The notes under the pieces are model-generated. The model did not search any database. It was given only the letters and a program-made list of their open reading frames with translations, and was not told where the DNA came from. From Variovorax sp. V93 (lineage in GTDB: Bacteria; Pseudomonadota; Gammaproteobacteria; Burkholderiales; Burkholderiaceae_C), in contig NZ_AP028669.1 in NCBI RefSeq assembly GCF_041154485.1, positions 4,464,001 through 4,528,000 on the forward strand: 64,000 nt of DNA. Direction: 5' to 3'. Shown piece after piece: positions 47,700 to 55,367 of this stretch (positions are counted from its first letter, which is position 1; every line of letters starts with the position of its first letter). A program made the position numbers and the translations under genes.

Positions 47700-48614
47700 T
47701 CAGGCGCCGGGCCGTCCGCGCTGCAGCATCGAACGCATCTCGCGCAGCGACACCGCGCTCTCGGCGGAAAGCGCCACGCGCGGCGCGGGCTTGAAGGCAT
47801 GGCCGTAGATGACCTCGAAGGTCAGCGCGATGCGCCCGCCGCCCTCCTGCGCCGGCGCCAGCTCGGGCAGCGCATGCTTGAGCGCCCGGTGCCATGCCTT
47901 GCCGCGCAGCGCCGGGAAGCGCGCCGGATGCAGGTTGCGCCCGAGCGTGCGCAGTTCGGACAGCGCCGCCTCGGGCGTGGCCCAGGTGAGCACGATGCGC
48001 TCCATGTCCATCACCGGCTCGGCGAAGCCGGCATGCACCAGCATGTCGCCCCAGTCGTGCATGTCGGTGTATTCGTGGCCCGCGGCCGGCCAGCCCAGGC
48101 GCGTGTGCAGTGCCCGCAGCTCGCGGACCGTGTCGGGGCCCAGGCACGAGAACATCAGGAAGCCGTCGGTCGCCACCAGCCGGTGCCAGCGCGCGATGAG
48201 CGCCTCGGGGTCGGCCGCCATGTGCAGCGACATGTTGGCCCAGAGCAGGTCCACGCCGTCTTCGGGCGGTGCGTCGAAGCGCAGCTTGCTGCCCTGCCAG
48301 CGGCGCGCACTCCACCAGGGCGCGGCCAGCGCCTCGCCGGCCGCGGCGGCCAGGTTCGCCTCGGGTTCGATCACGAAGCAGGCGGCTTCGCGGTAGCGCC
48401 GGGCCACCAGCTCGTGCGCCTCGAGGCCGCCGCGCAGCGGCGCCCAGTCGGCCCAGGTGCGCGGCTGCGCCTTGATCCATTGCAGCCGGTCTTCCATGCG
48501 GCGGCCGATTTCCTCGTGCAGCCAGGGCGAGCCGTCGGCAGGCGCGAGCTGGCTCCAGCGCGCGGCCGCCGTGGGATCGATGGTCGGCGGTCTTCTTGCG
48601 GGGTCGGTGGCCAT
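47700..48614 (-). CDS. BioC-like methyltransferase family protein
   Basis: A 304-residue protein resembling malonyl-ACP methyltransferase BioC in its later motifs: Val-Asp-Leu-Leu-Trp-Ala-Asn-Met-Ser-Leu-His near residue 122 and Phe-Ser-Cys-Leu-Gly-Pro-Asp-Thr-Val-Arg-Glu-Leu near 155. The glycine-rich SAM motif I is not recognisable; the corresponding place reads Leu-Arg-Gly-Gly-Leu-Glu-Ala. No biotin genes are nearby. It may be a divergent BioC or a methyltransferase with another role. It is divergent from comF with 23 bases between starts. Confidence 0.72.
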   Translation of the reverse strand: MATDPARRPPTIDPTAAARWSQLAPADGSPWLHEEIGRRMEDRLQWIKAQPRTWADWAPLRGGLEAHELVARRYREAACFVIEPEANLAAAAGEALAAPWWSARRWQGSKLRFDAPPEDGVDLLWANMSLHMAADPEALIARWHRLVATDGFLMFSCLGPDTVRELRALHTRLGWPAAGHEYTDMHDWGDMLVHAGFAEPVMDMERIVLTWATPEAALSELRTLGRNLHPARFPALRGKAWHRALKHALPELAPAQEGGGRIALTFEVIYGHAFKPAPRVALSAESAVSLREMRSMLQRGRPGA

Positions 48615-48637
48615 GGGGCCGTGAGTATATTGAGCCC
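48615..48637. promoter_or_regulatory. 23-bp divergent promoter region
   Basis: Only 23 bases separate two divergent ATG codons. The AT core reads AGTATATT: TATATT (48626-48631) ends six bases before the comF ATG, and TATACT on the other strand ends nine bases before the BioC-like ATG. Both -35 regions must lie inside the opposite genes, and both mRNAs would have almost no leader. Confidence 0.5.
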
Positions 48638-49354
48638 ATGTTCAGCCGTTGGGCCGACCGGCCTTTGACCTCTCTGCTCGCACGGCTGCCCAGCCAGTGC
48701 GAGGTGTGCCGCGCATGGCCTTCGCGGCGCGTCTGCGATGCCTGCGTGGCGCGCTTCGCGCCGCCGGCCGCGCGCTGCGGCAGCTGCGCCCTGCCGGTGC
48801 CGGAGGGCGTGGCCCGGTGCAGCGAATGCCTGCGCGATCCGCCGCCGCTCGACGCCTGCTTCGCAGCCTGCGCCTATGTGTGGCCCTGGCCCGATTGCAT
48901 TGCTCAATTCAAGTTCCATGGCGAGGCCGGCTGGGCCGGACCGCTCGCCACGCTGATGCGCAGCGTGCCGTGGGTGGAGCCGGCGCTGGAACAGTGCGAC
49001 CGGGTGCTGCCCATGCCGATGGCGCCGGCCCGGCTGCGCGAGCGCGGCTTCAACCAGGCGCTCGAACTGGCGCGCCGGCTCGCGCCCGGCAAGACCGACG
49101 CGGCGCTGCTCCTGCGCACCCGCGAGACGCCGGCGCAGAGCGGTCTCGCGCGCGCCGAGCGCCTGCGCAACCTGCGCGGCGCCTTCGCGGTGGAGCCCTT
49201 GCGCGCCCACGAGCTGCAAGGCCGGCGCGTGGTGCTGGTCGACGACGTGATGACCAGCGGCGCCTCGCTGTTCGCGGCCGCCGCGGCGCTGCGGCTGGCG
49301 GGCGCGGCGCATGTCGCGGCCATCGTGTTCGCGCGCACCGATCCGCCGCATTGA
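48638..49354 (+). CDS. ComF-type phosphoribosyltransferase
   Basis: A 238-residue ComF/GntX family protein. The N-terminal zinc-finger region has paired cysteines (Cys-Glu-Val-Cys, Cys-Asp-Ala-Cys, Cys-Gly-Ser-Cys, Cys-Ser-Glu-Cys), and the C-terminal PRTase domain has the PRPP loop Val-Leu-Val-Asp-Asp-Val-Met-Thr-Ser-Gly-Ala near residue 200. Relatives are linked to DNA uptake and use, but their biochemical role is unsettled. The ATG at 48638 is preceded by TATATT and six bases. Confidence 0.92.
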   Translation: MFSRWADRPLTSLLARLPSQCEVCRAWPSRRVCDACVARFAPPAARCGSCALPVPEGVARCSECLRDPPPLDACFAACAYVWPWPDCIAQFKFHGEAGWAGPLATLMRSVPWVEPALEQCDRVLPMPMAPARLRERGFNQALELARRLAPGKTDAALLLRTRETPAQSGLARAERLRNLRGAFAVEPLRAHELQGRRVVLVDDVMTSGASLFAAAAALRLAGAAHVAAIVFARTDPPH

Positions 49355-49361
49355 GCACCGC

Positions 49362-49367
49362 GACAAT
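49362..49367 (+). promoter_or_regulatory. Putative -10 of trmL
   Basis: GACAAT ends six bases before the trmL ATG, with no Shine-Dalgarno sequence in between. It lies just past the comF stop at 49354. Confidence 0.4.
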
Positions 49368-49373
49368 CGGCGC

Positions 49374-49835
49374 ATGTTCCATATCGTCCTGGTCCAGCCC
49401 GAAATCCCGCCGAACACGGGCAATGTGATCCGCCTTGCCGCCAACACCGGCTGCACGCTCCACCTGGTCGAGCCGCTGGGTTTCTCGATGGACGACCGCC
49501 TGCTGCGCCGCGCCGGGCTCGACTATCACGAATATGCCGAAGTGAAGCGCCACGCCGGCTGGCAGGCGCTGCTCGAGGCCGAGCGGCCGGCCGCCGAGCG
49601 CATGTTCGCGCTCACCACGCGCGGCACGCGGGCCGTGCACGATGTGCGCTTCCAGCCGGGCGACTGGCTGGTGTTCGGCTCGGAAACCAGCGGCCTGCCG
49701 CCCGCGGTGCGCGAGGGCTTTGCCGAACCGCAGCGCCTGCGGCTGCCGATGCGCGAGGGGCAGCGCAGCCTGAATCTCTCGAACGCCGTGGCGGTGACCG
49801 TCTTCGAGGCCTGGCGCCAGAACGGCTTCGGCTGA
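49374..49835 (+). CDS. trmL: tRNA (cytidine/uridine-2'-O)-methyltransferase TrmL
   Basis: TrmL methylates the wobble nucleotide of certain leucine tRNAs. The 153-residue SPOUT protein has all hallmarks: Val-Gln-Pro-Glu-Ile-Pro-Pro-Asn-Thr-Gly-Asn near residue 7, Gly-Ser-Glu-Thr-Ser-Gly-Leu-Pro near 102, and Ser-Leu-Asn-Leu-Ser-Asn-Ala-Val-Ala near 132, forming the knotted SAM site. It follows comF by 19 bases. Confidence 0.96.
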   Translation: MFHIVLVQPEIPPNTGNVIRLAANTGCTLHLVEPLGFSMDDRLLRRAGLDYHEYAEVKRHAGWQALLEAERPAAERMFALTTRGTRAVHDVRFQPGDWLVFGSETSGLPPAVREGFAEPQRLRLPMREGQRSLNLSNAVAVTVFEAWRQNGFG

Positions 49836-49843
49836 GCCGAGCC

Positions 49844-50305
49844 TCAGCGGTAGCGGCGCACCACCGATTCGGCCACGCAGGCCGGCTTGGCCACGCCTTC
49901 GAGTTCGATCGTGGCTTCCCAGGTCATCTGGATGCCGTCGTCGGCGATCGGCTCCGCCGTGAGCAGCTTCATGCGCGCGCGCAGCCGCTTGCCCACCGGC
50001 ACCGGCGACATGAAGCGCACCCGGTTCAGGCCGTAGTTCACGCCCATGCGCGATTCGACCACCTCGAGCGCCGTCTCGAAGAAGCGCGGCAGCAGCGACA
50101 GCGTCAGGAAGCCATGGGCGATCGGCCCGCCGAAGGGCCCGGCCTTGGCGCGCTCGATGTCGACATGGATCCACTGGTGGTCGCCCGTGGCCTCGGCGAA
50201 CTGGTTCACCTGCTCTTGCGTGATGGCGATCCAGTCGCTCACGGCAACTTCCTGGCCGACGCAGGCCGCAAGATCCTGAAGCGTCTGGAATGTCTTTTTG
50301 GTCAT
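49844..50305 (-). CDS. MaoC family (R)-hydratase
   Basis: A 153-residue hotdog-fold protein. The hydratase motif Asp-x-x-x-x-His appears as Gly-Asp-His-Gln-Trp-Ile-His near residue 41, with Ile-Ala-His-Gly-Phe-Leu-Thr-Leu-Ser near 62. Relatives hydrate enoyl-CoA esters; the substrate is not clear here. I prefer the ATG at 50305, because the ATG at 50314 overlaps a -10-like CAGAAT that lies seven bases before 50305. Confidence 0.92.
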   Translation of the reverse strand: MTKKTFQTLQDLAACVGQEVAVSDWIAITQEQVNQFAEATGDHQWIHVDIERAKAGPFGGPIAHGFLTLSLLPRFFETALEVVESRMGVNYGLNRVRFMSPVPVGKRLRARMKLLTAEPIADDGIQMTWEATIELEGVAKPACVAESVVRRYR

Positions 50306-50312
50306 GCGGGGC

Positions 50313-50318
50313 ATTCTG
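50313..50318 (-). promoter_or_regulatory. Putative -10 of the MaoC gene
   Basis: On the minus strand CAGAAT ends seven bases before the ATG at 50305 and has no Shine-Dalgarno sequence after it. Its position argues against the upstream ATG at 50314. Confidence 0.35.
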
Positions 50319-50366
50319 GCGCCAAGGCCGGCGGCCTGGCTGTCGGCCTTGCGACAGCCACGGTCC

Positions 50367-50987
50367 TCAGCCTTCCAGCCAGTCGCAGATCGGCTGCCAC
50401 TGCGCCAGGTCGCGCTGCACCCGGCCCGGCGCGATGTCGAACAGCGTGAGCCCGCGCGCCGCGAGCTGCACGTAGTTCTGCGTGTCGCGCAGTTCGCCCA
50501 GCACCGGCACGCCGAGGCTGGCGATGAACTCGTGCAGCCGGTCGGCCGCCAGGGTGCGGGCGTTCACGCGCATGCCCACGAGGCTGACCCTCGTCTTTTC
50601 GGCGCGGCGCTGCTCCTTGAGCCGGTCGAGGAAGTCGCGCGTGGCGTAGATGTCGAAGATGCTCGGCTGCAGCGGCACGATCACCCGGTCGGCCAGCGCC
50701 AGCACCTCCTTGAAGCGCCAGCCGTGCAGGCCGGCGGGAGTGTCGAGCACGGCATGCGTGGTGCCGCGCGGCGGCCGCACCACGACGCTGTCGCCGGTGG
50801 CTTCCCAGGTGGCGATGGGGCGCGCCTGCGGCGGGCGCAGGCCGAGCCAGAGGCGCGAGGACTGCTGGCGGTCCACGTCGCCCAGCATCACCGCATGGCC
50901 GCGGCTCGCAAAGTAGCCCGCAATGTTCGTTGCGAGCGTCGATTTGCCTACGCCGCCCTTGGGATTGGCGACCAGAACCACCGGCAT
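50367..50987 (-). CDS. ParA/MinD-like ATPase
   Basis: A 206-residue ParA-type ATPase with a deviant Walker A, Pro-Lys-Gly-Gly-Val-Gly-Lys-Ser near residue 9, and Asp-Val-Asp-Arg-Gln-Gln-Ser-Ser near 39. No ParB partner is adjacent, so it may act as an orphan ParA positioning some cargo or in chromosome segregation. GGAGGAG lies before the ATG at 50987. It is divergent from the KefF-like gene. Confidence 0.9.
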   Translation of the reverse strand: MPVVLVANPKGGVGKSTLATNIAGYFASRGHAVMLGDVDRQQSSRLWLGLRPPQARPIATWEATGDSVVVRPPRGTTHAVLDTPAGLHGWRFKEVLALADRVIVPLQPSIFDIYATRDFLDRLKEQRRAEKTRVSLVGMRVNARTLAADRLHEFIASLGVPVLGELRDTQNYVQLAARGLTLFDIAPGRVQRDLAQWQPICDWLEG

Positions 50988-51067
50988 AGCATCTCCTCCA
51001 GAGCTGGAAACCCCCGCATCGTAGCGACACGGGATGCGCCCGGCCCCGGCAAGCGCCAAACCTGCGC

Positions 51068-51073
51068 TATGTT
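51068..51073 (+). promoter_or_regulatory. Putative -10 of the KefF-like gene
   Basis: TATGTT ends six bases before the ATG at 51080, and there is no Shine-Dalgarno sequence. It lies in the 92-base gap to the divergent ParA gene. Confidence 0.4.
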
Positions 51074-51079
51074 CGCGGC

Positions 51080-51742
51080 ATGACGACAACAACATCGGCC
51101 GCCGGCGACACCGGCGGCATCTACGTGCTCGCGGCCCATCCGCACTGGCGCGACTCGCGCGTGAACCGGCGCATGCTGGCCGCCGCGCGCGGCGTGCCGG
51201 GGGTCGAGGTGAACGACCTCTACGGCAGCTACCCCGACTTCGCGATCGACGTCGAGGCCGAACACGCCCGGCTCGCCAGGGCCAGCCTGGTGGTGCTGCT
51301 GCATCCTATCCAGTGGTATTCGATGCCGGCGCTGCAGAAACTCTGGCTCGACGACGTGCTCAGCTACGGATGGGCCTACGGTCCTGGGGGCACGGCCCTG
51401 CAGGGCAAGGACTGCTGGCTGGTCGCCACCACGGGCAGCCCCGAGCCGAGCTACCACCCCCAGAGCTACCACCGCTATTTCTTCGACGCCTTTCTGCCGC
51501 CCTACGAGCAGACCGCGGCGCTGTGCGGCATGCGCTTCCTGCCGCCGCTGGTCTTGCACGGCGCACGCAGCGCCGCCGAGGACGAGGTGGCGGCGCACGT
51601 CGACGTGTTCGCCCAGCGGCTCGGCAGCTATCCCCAATGGCCCGAACTCGAGGAGCTCGAAGCCTGCGTGGCCTGCCCGGTGCCCGAAACCGACCGCCCG
51701 GCCGAAGCCGAAGAACAGAACGACGAAAAAGGCATGGCCTGA
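51080..51742 (+). CDS. KefF-like NAD(P)H quinone oxidoreductase
   Basis: A 220-residue flavodoxin-fold NAD(P)H dehydrogenase of the KefF/MdaB/NQO type. Typical parts are Ala-His-Pro-His-Trp-Arg-Asp-Ser-Arg-Val-Asn near residue 18, His-Pro-Ile-Gln-Trp-Tyr-Ser-Met-Pro near 75, and Thr-Thr-Gly-Ser-Pro-Glu near 117. In E. coli KefF is the ancillary subunit needed for KefC activity; the KefC-like gene starts three bases after this stop, supporting that role. It has an acidic C-terminal tail. Confidence 0.92.
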   Translation: MTTTTSAAGDTGGIYVLAAHPHWRDSRVNRRMLAAARGVPGVEVNDLYGSYPDFAIDVEAEHARLARASLVVLLHPIQWYSMPALQKLWLDDVLSYGWAYGPGGTALQGKDCWLVATTGSPEPSYHPQSYHRYFFDAFLPPYEQTAALCGMRFLPPLVLHGARSAAEDEVAAHVDVFAQRLGSYPQWPELEELEACVACPVPETDRPAEAEEQNDEKGMA

Positions 51743-51744
51743 GC

Positions 51745-53595
51745 ATGGAACACGCACCCGCCTGGCTGACCAACAGCCTGATCTACCTGGGCGCCGCCGT
51801 GCTGGTGGTGCCGCTGTCCAAGGCGCTGGGCCTGGGCTCGATCATCGGCTACCTCGTGGCCGGCATCGCGATCGGCCCCTGGGGGCTCGGGCTCGTCTCC
51901 AGCGTGGAAGACGTGCTGCATTTCGCCGAGTTCGGCGTGGTGCTGATGCTGTTTCTGGTGGGCCTGGAGCTCGAACCCAAGCGCCTGTGGAACCTGCGCC
52001 GGCCGATCTTCGGCTGGGGCACCGCGCAGGTGCTGAGCTGCGCGCTGGCGCTGTTCGCCGTCGGCTTTGCCGCGGGCGTGGCATGGCGCGTGGCGCTGGT
52101 GGCGGCGCTCGGCCTGGCGCTGTCTTCCACGGCGATTGCGCTGCAGGTGCTGGGCGAGCGCAACCTGCTGAAGACGCCGAGCGGCCAGGCGGGCTTCTCG
52201 ATCCTGCTGTTCCAGGACGTGGCGGCCATCCCGATCCTCGCGCTGCTGCCGCTGCTGGCGGGCGCCACGGCGGCCGAACAGTCGCTCAGCGGGCTGGACC
52301 GCACGCTCGAGGGCCTGAAGATCGTCGGCGTGATCGCCGGCATCATCCTCGGCGGCCGGCTGGCCCTGCGGCCGCTGCTGCGCTGGATCGCGCGCAGCGA
52401 CACACCCGAGATCTTCACCGCCGCGGCGCTGCTGCTGGTGGTGGCCATCGCCGCGCTGATGCAGTTCGTGGGCCTGTCGATGGCGCTGGGCGCCTTCCTT
52501 GCCGGCGTGCTGCTGGCCGAGAGCGAATACCGGCGCGAGCTCGAGACCGACATCGAACCCTTCAAGGGCCTGCTGCTGGGCCTGTTCTTCATTGCCGTGG
52601 GCATGTCGATCGACTTCGGCGTGCTGATCGCGAGTCCCGGGCTGATGGCACTGCTGGTGGTCGGCTTCATGGCCATCAAGCTGGCCGTGATCTACGCGCT
52701 GGCCAAGGCCATGGGCCTGGCCTACCAGGAGCGGCCGGTGTTCACGCTGCTGCTGGCGCAGGGCGGCGAGTTCGCGTTCGTGGTGTTCCAGGCGGCGGGG
52801 CCCGACGTGCTGCCGCCCGAGACCACCTCGCTTTTGATCGGCGCGGTGGCGCTGTCGATGCTGCTGTCGCCGCTCCTGCTGGTGCTGCTCGACAAGTTCG
52901 TGCTGCCGCGCTACAGCCGCAGCAACGGCACGCAGCTGGAAGAAATCTCGGAGCAGCAGGACGCCAAGGTGCTGATCTGCGGCTTCGGGCGCTATGGCCA
53001 GATCGTGGGCCGCATGCTGATGTCGCAGGGCCTGCGCGTGACGGTGCTCGACCACGACGCCGACACCGTCGAAGGCCTGCGCCAGTTCGGCTTCCGCGTG
53101 TTCTATGGCGACGCGACGCGGCTCGACCTGCTGCGCACCGCGGGTGCCGGCACGGCCAAGGCCATCGTGGTGGCGGTGGACGACATCGAGCAGTCGCTGG
53201 AGATCGTCGACCTCGTGAAGGAGCACTTTCCGAAGGCCCGCATCATCGCGCGGGCCCGCAACGTGAACCACCTCTTCCAGCTGCGCGACCGCGGCGTGAT
53301 GGATGTGGAGCGCGAGGTGTTCGAATCGTCGCTGCGCAGCGCGCGCACCGCGCTCGAGGCGCTGGGCTGGCCGGCGCACGAGGCACGCGAATCGGCCATG
53401 CGCTTTCGCCGCCGGAATCTCAGGCTCAGCGACGAGATGTACCCGCACTACAAGGACCGCGCCAAGCTGATTGCGGCCAGCAAGGCCGGCCGCCAGCAGT
53501 TCCAGGAACAGATGGCGCGCGAACGCGAGGAACGGCAGCGCCGCTCGGGCATGGACTGGAACCTGCTCGACGAGAAGGAAGAGGCGGACGCGTAG
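51745..53595 (+). CDS. KefC-like potassium/proton antiporter (CPA2)
   Basis: A 616-residue glutathione-regulated-type potassium efflux protein. About 12-13 membrane helices occupy residues 1-390, including Phe-Gln-Asp-Val-Ala-Ala-Ile-Pro near 158, with the CPA2 Asp. A RCK nucleotide-binding domain follows, with Val-Leu-Ile-Cys-Gly-Phe-Gly-Arg-Tyr-Gly-Gln near 412, then a charged tail. It is paired with the KefF-like gene, so it probably protects against electrophiles by cytoplasmic acidification. The glutathione-binding residues cannot be confirmed by eye. Confidence 0.93.
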   Translation: MEHAPAWLTNSLIYLGAAVLVVPLSKALGLGSIIGYLVAGIAIGPWGLGLVSSVEDVLHFAEFGVVLMLFLVGLELEPKRLWNLRRPIFGWGTAQVLSCALALFAVGFAAGVAWRVALVAALGLALSSTAIALQVLGERNLLKTPSGQAGFSILLFQDVAAIPILALLPLLAGATAAEQSLSGLDRTLEGLKIVGVIAGIILGGRLALRPLLRWIARSDTPEIFTAAALLLVVAIAALMQFVGLSMALGAFLAGVLLAESEYRRELETDIEPFKGLLLGLFFIAVGMSIDFGVLIASPGLMALLVVGFMAIKLAVIYALAKAMGLAYQERPVFTLLLAQGGEFAFVVFQAAGPDVLPPETTSLLIGAVALSMLLSPLLLVLLDKFVLPRYSRSNGTQLEEISEQQDAKVLICGFGRYGQIVGRMLMSQGLRVTVLDHDADTVEGLRQFGFRVFYGDATRLDLLRTAGAGTAKAIVVAVDDIEQSLEIVDLVKEHFPKARIIARARNVNHLFQLRDRGVMDVEREVFESSLRSARTALEALGWPAHEARESAMRFRRRNLRLSDEMYPHYKDRAKLIAASKAGRQQFQEQMAREREERQRRSGMDWNLLDEKEEADA

Positions 53596-53622
53596 TGCGC
53601 CCTTGGCCTGCCCTCCCGGCGC

Positions 53623-54489
53623 TCAGCCCTCCAGCTTCAGCAGCCTGACCGCATTGCCCTTCAGGATGCCCGGCATCACCTCGGGCTTGAAGCCGGCCGC
53701 CTCGAAGTCCTTCATCCAGCGGTCGGGCGTGATCAGCGGATAGTCGCTGCCGAACAGGATGCGGTCCTTCAGCAGCGTGTTGGCGTATTGCACCAGCTGC
53801 TTCGGAAAGTACTTGGGGCTCCAGCCCGACAGGTCGATCCAGACGTTCGGCTTGTGCGTGGCCACGCTCAGCGCCTCGTCCTGCCAGGGGAAGCTGGGGT
53901 GCGCCATCACGATCTGCATGTCCGGGAAGTCGATGGCCACGTCGTCCAGGTGCATCGGATTGCTGTACTCCAGCCTGAGGCCGCCGCCGCAGCGCATGCC
54001 CGAGCCGATGCCGCTGTGGCCGGTGTGGAAGATGGCCGGCAGCTGGTGCTCGGCAATCACCTCGTAGAGCGGCCAGGCCATCTTGTCGTAGGGATGGAAG
54101 GCCTGCACCGTCGGGTGGAACTTGAAGCCCTTCACGCCGTGCTCCTCGATGAGCCGGCGCGCCTCGCGCGCACCCATCTTTCCCTTGTGCGGATCGATGC
54201 TCGCGAAGGCGATCATCATGTCGCTGTTCTTCTGCGCGGCTTCGGCGATTTCCTCGTTCGGGATGCGGCGGCGGCCCATGTTCGATTCGGCGTCGACCAT
54301 GAACATCACCAGGCCGATCCTGCGTTCGCGGTAGTAGGCCACGCTCTCGGCAATGGTGGGCCGGCCGCTGGAGCCGAAGTACTTGTCGGCGGCGCGGTCG
54401 TATTCCTCGCCGTAGTTGTCGAACGGGTTCCAGCAGCTCACTTCGGCGTGGGTGTGGATGTCGATGGCGATCAGGTTCTGGTGGTCCAT
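53623..54489 (-). CDS. Amidohydrolase-2 family protein, putative beta-ketoacyl-CoA cleaving
   Basis: A 288-residue metal-dependent TIM-barrel hydrolase of the amidohydrolase-2/ACMSD family. Metal residues are suggested by Asp-Ile-His-Thr-His near residue 10, Phe-Lys-Phe-His near 127, His-Thr-Gly-His near 158, and Phe-Gly-Ser-Asp near 250. GGAGAC precedes the ATG. It is divergent from a crotonase, feruloyl-CoA synthetase and SDR operon. In the Rhodococcus coumarate pathway an amidohydrolase (CouO) cleaves the aromatic beta-ketoacyl-CoA; this gene is the natural candidate here. A decarboxylase role is the alternative. Confidence 0.85.
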   Translation of the reverse strand: MDHQNLIAIDIHTHAEVSCWNPFDNYGEEYDRAADKYFGSSGRPTIAESVAYYRERRIGLVMFMVDAESNMGRRRIPNEEIAEAAQKNSDMMIAFASIDPHKGKMGAREARRLIEEHGVKGFKFHPTVQAFHPYDKMAWPLYEVIAEHQLPAIFHTGHSGIGSGMRCGGGLRLEYSNPMHLDDVAIDFPDMQIVMAHPSFPWQDEALSVATHKPNVWIDLSGWSPKYFPKQLVQYANTLLKDRILFGSDYPLITPDRWMKDFEAAGFKPEVMPGILKGNAVRLLKLEG

Positions 54490-54541
54490 GTCGTTGTCTC
54501 CAGTACGGGTAAGTCCCTAGGGATCGGGGGGCTCAAGTGCC

Positions 54542-54571
54542 TTGAATTGATTATTTATCATAACCATAATC
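54542..54571 (+). promoter_or_regulatory. Aromatic-operon promoter with MarR-type operator
   Basis: TTGAAT (54542-54547) and CATAAT (54565-54570) are spaced by exactly 17 bases, a good sigma-70 promoter. An inverted repeat GATTAT-N11-ATAATC at 54549-54571, with an inner TTATCATAA, lies between and over these boxes. That is where a repressor would block polymerase. The island is AT-rich in a GC-rich context. The MarR protein encoded at 60849 is the likely ligand-sensing repressor. Confidence 0.65.
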
Positions 54572-54593
54572 CAACTCACACACGAATGCAATC

Positions 54594-55367
54594 ATGACCA
54601 ATCCCGACCTCCAACTCGACATCCGCGACGACGTGGCCATCGTCCGCCTGACGCGCGGCGCCAAGCGCAACGCGCTTTCGGACGGCCTGATCCTCGCGCT
54701 GCGCAACACCTTCGAGACGCTGCCTTCCACGGTGCGCGCCGCGGTGCTCGACGGCGAGGGCCCGCATTTCTGCGCCGGCCTCGACCTGAGCGAGCTGAAG
54801 GAGCGCGACGCCGGCCAGGGCATGCAGCATTCGCGGCTGTGGCACGGCGCACTCGACCTGATCCAGCACGGCCCGGTGCCGGTGATCGCGGCGCTGCACG
54901 GCGCGGTGGTGGGCGGCGGCCTCGAACTGGCGAGCGCCTGCCACATCCGCGTGGCCGACCGCAGCACCTTCTACGCACTGCCCGAAGGCTCGCGCGGCAT
55001 CTTCGTGGGCGGCGGCGGCTCGGTGCGCATTCCCAAGCTGATCGGCGTGGCCCGCATGACCGACATGATGATGACTGGCCGCGTCTACAACGCCGAGGAC
55101 GGCGAGCGTGCCAATTTCGCGCAGTACCTGGTCGACGAGGGCGCGGCCTTCGACAAGGCCTTCGAACTCGCGAAGCGCGTGGCCACCAACGCCCCGCTGA
55201 CCAACTACGCGCTGATGCATGCGCTGCCGCGCATCGCCGAGCAGTCGGCCGACCACGGCTTCTTCACCGAAGCGCTGATGTCCGGCATCGTGCAGAACGC
55301 GCCCGAAGCCAAGGCCCGCGTGCGCGACTTTCTCGAAGGCCGCGGCGCGAAAGTGAGCAAGGAATGA
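54594..55367 (+). CDS. Crotonase / enoyl-CoA hydratase family protein
   Basis: A 257-residue crotonase. Oxyanion-hole motifs are His-Phe-Cys-Ala-Gly-Leu-Asp-Leu near residue 58 and His-Gly-Ala-Val-Val-Gly-Gly-Gly-Leu-Glu-Leu near 100. It does not look like the classical ferulate hydratase-lyase Ech, so a plain hydration of an aromatic enoyl-CoA (CouM-like) is more likely. It is the first gene of the operon and overlaps the CoA synthetase gene by ATGA. Confidence 0.9.
   Translation: MTNPDLQLDIRDDVAIVRLTRGAKRNALSDGLILALRNTFETLPSTVRAAVLDGEGPHFCAGLDLSELKERDAGQGMQHSRLWHGALDLIQHGPVPVIAALHGAVVGGGLELASACHIRVADRSTFYALPEGSRGIFVGGGGSVRIPKLIGVARMTDMMMTGRVYNAEDGERANFAQYLVDEGAAFDKAFELAKRVATNAPLTNYALMHALPRIAEQSADHGFFTEALMSGIVQNAPEAKARVRDFLEGRGAKVSKE

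Noticed and set aside
50367..50987. ParA considered as evidence for a plasmid or prophage partition locus
   Set aside because: No ParB, replication or phage genes are adjacent; neighbours are ordinary chromosomal genes.
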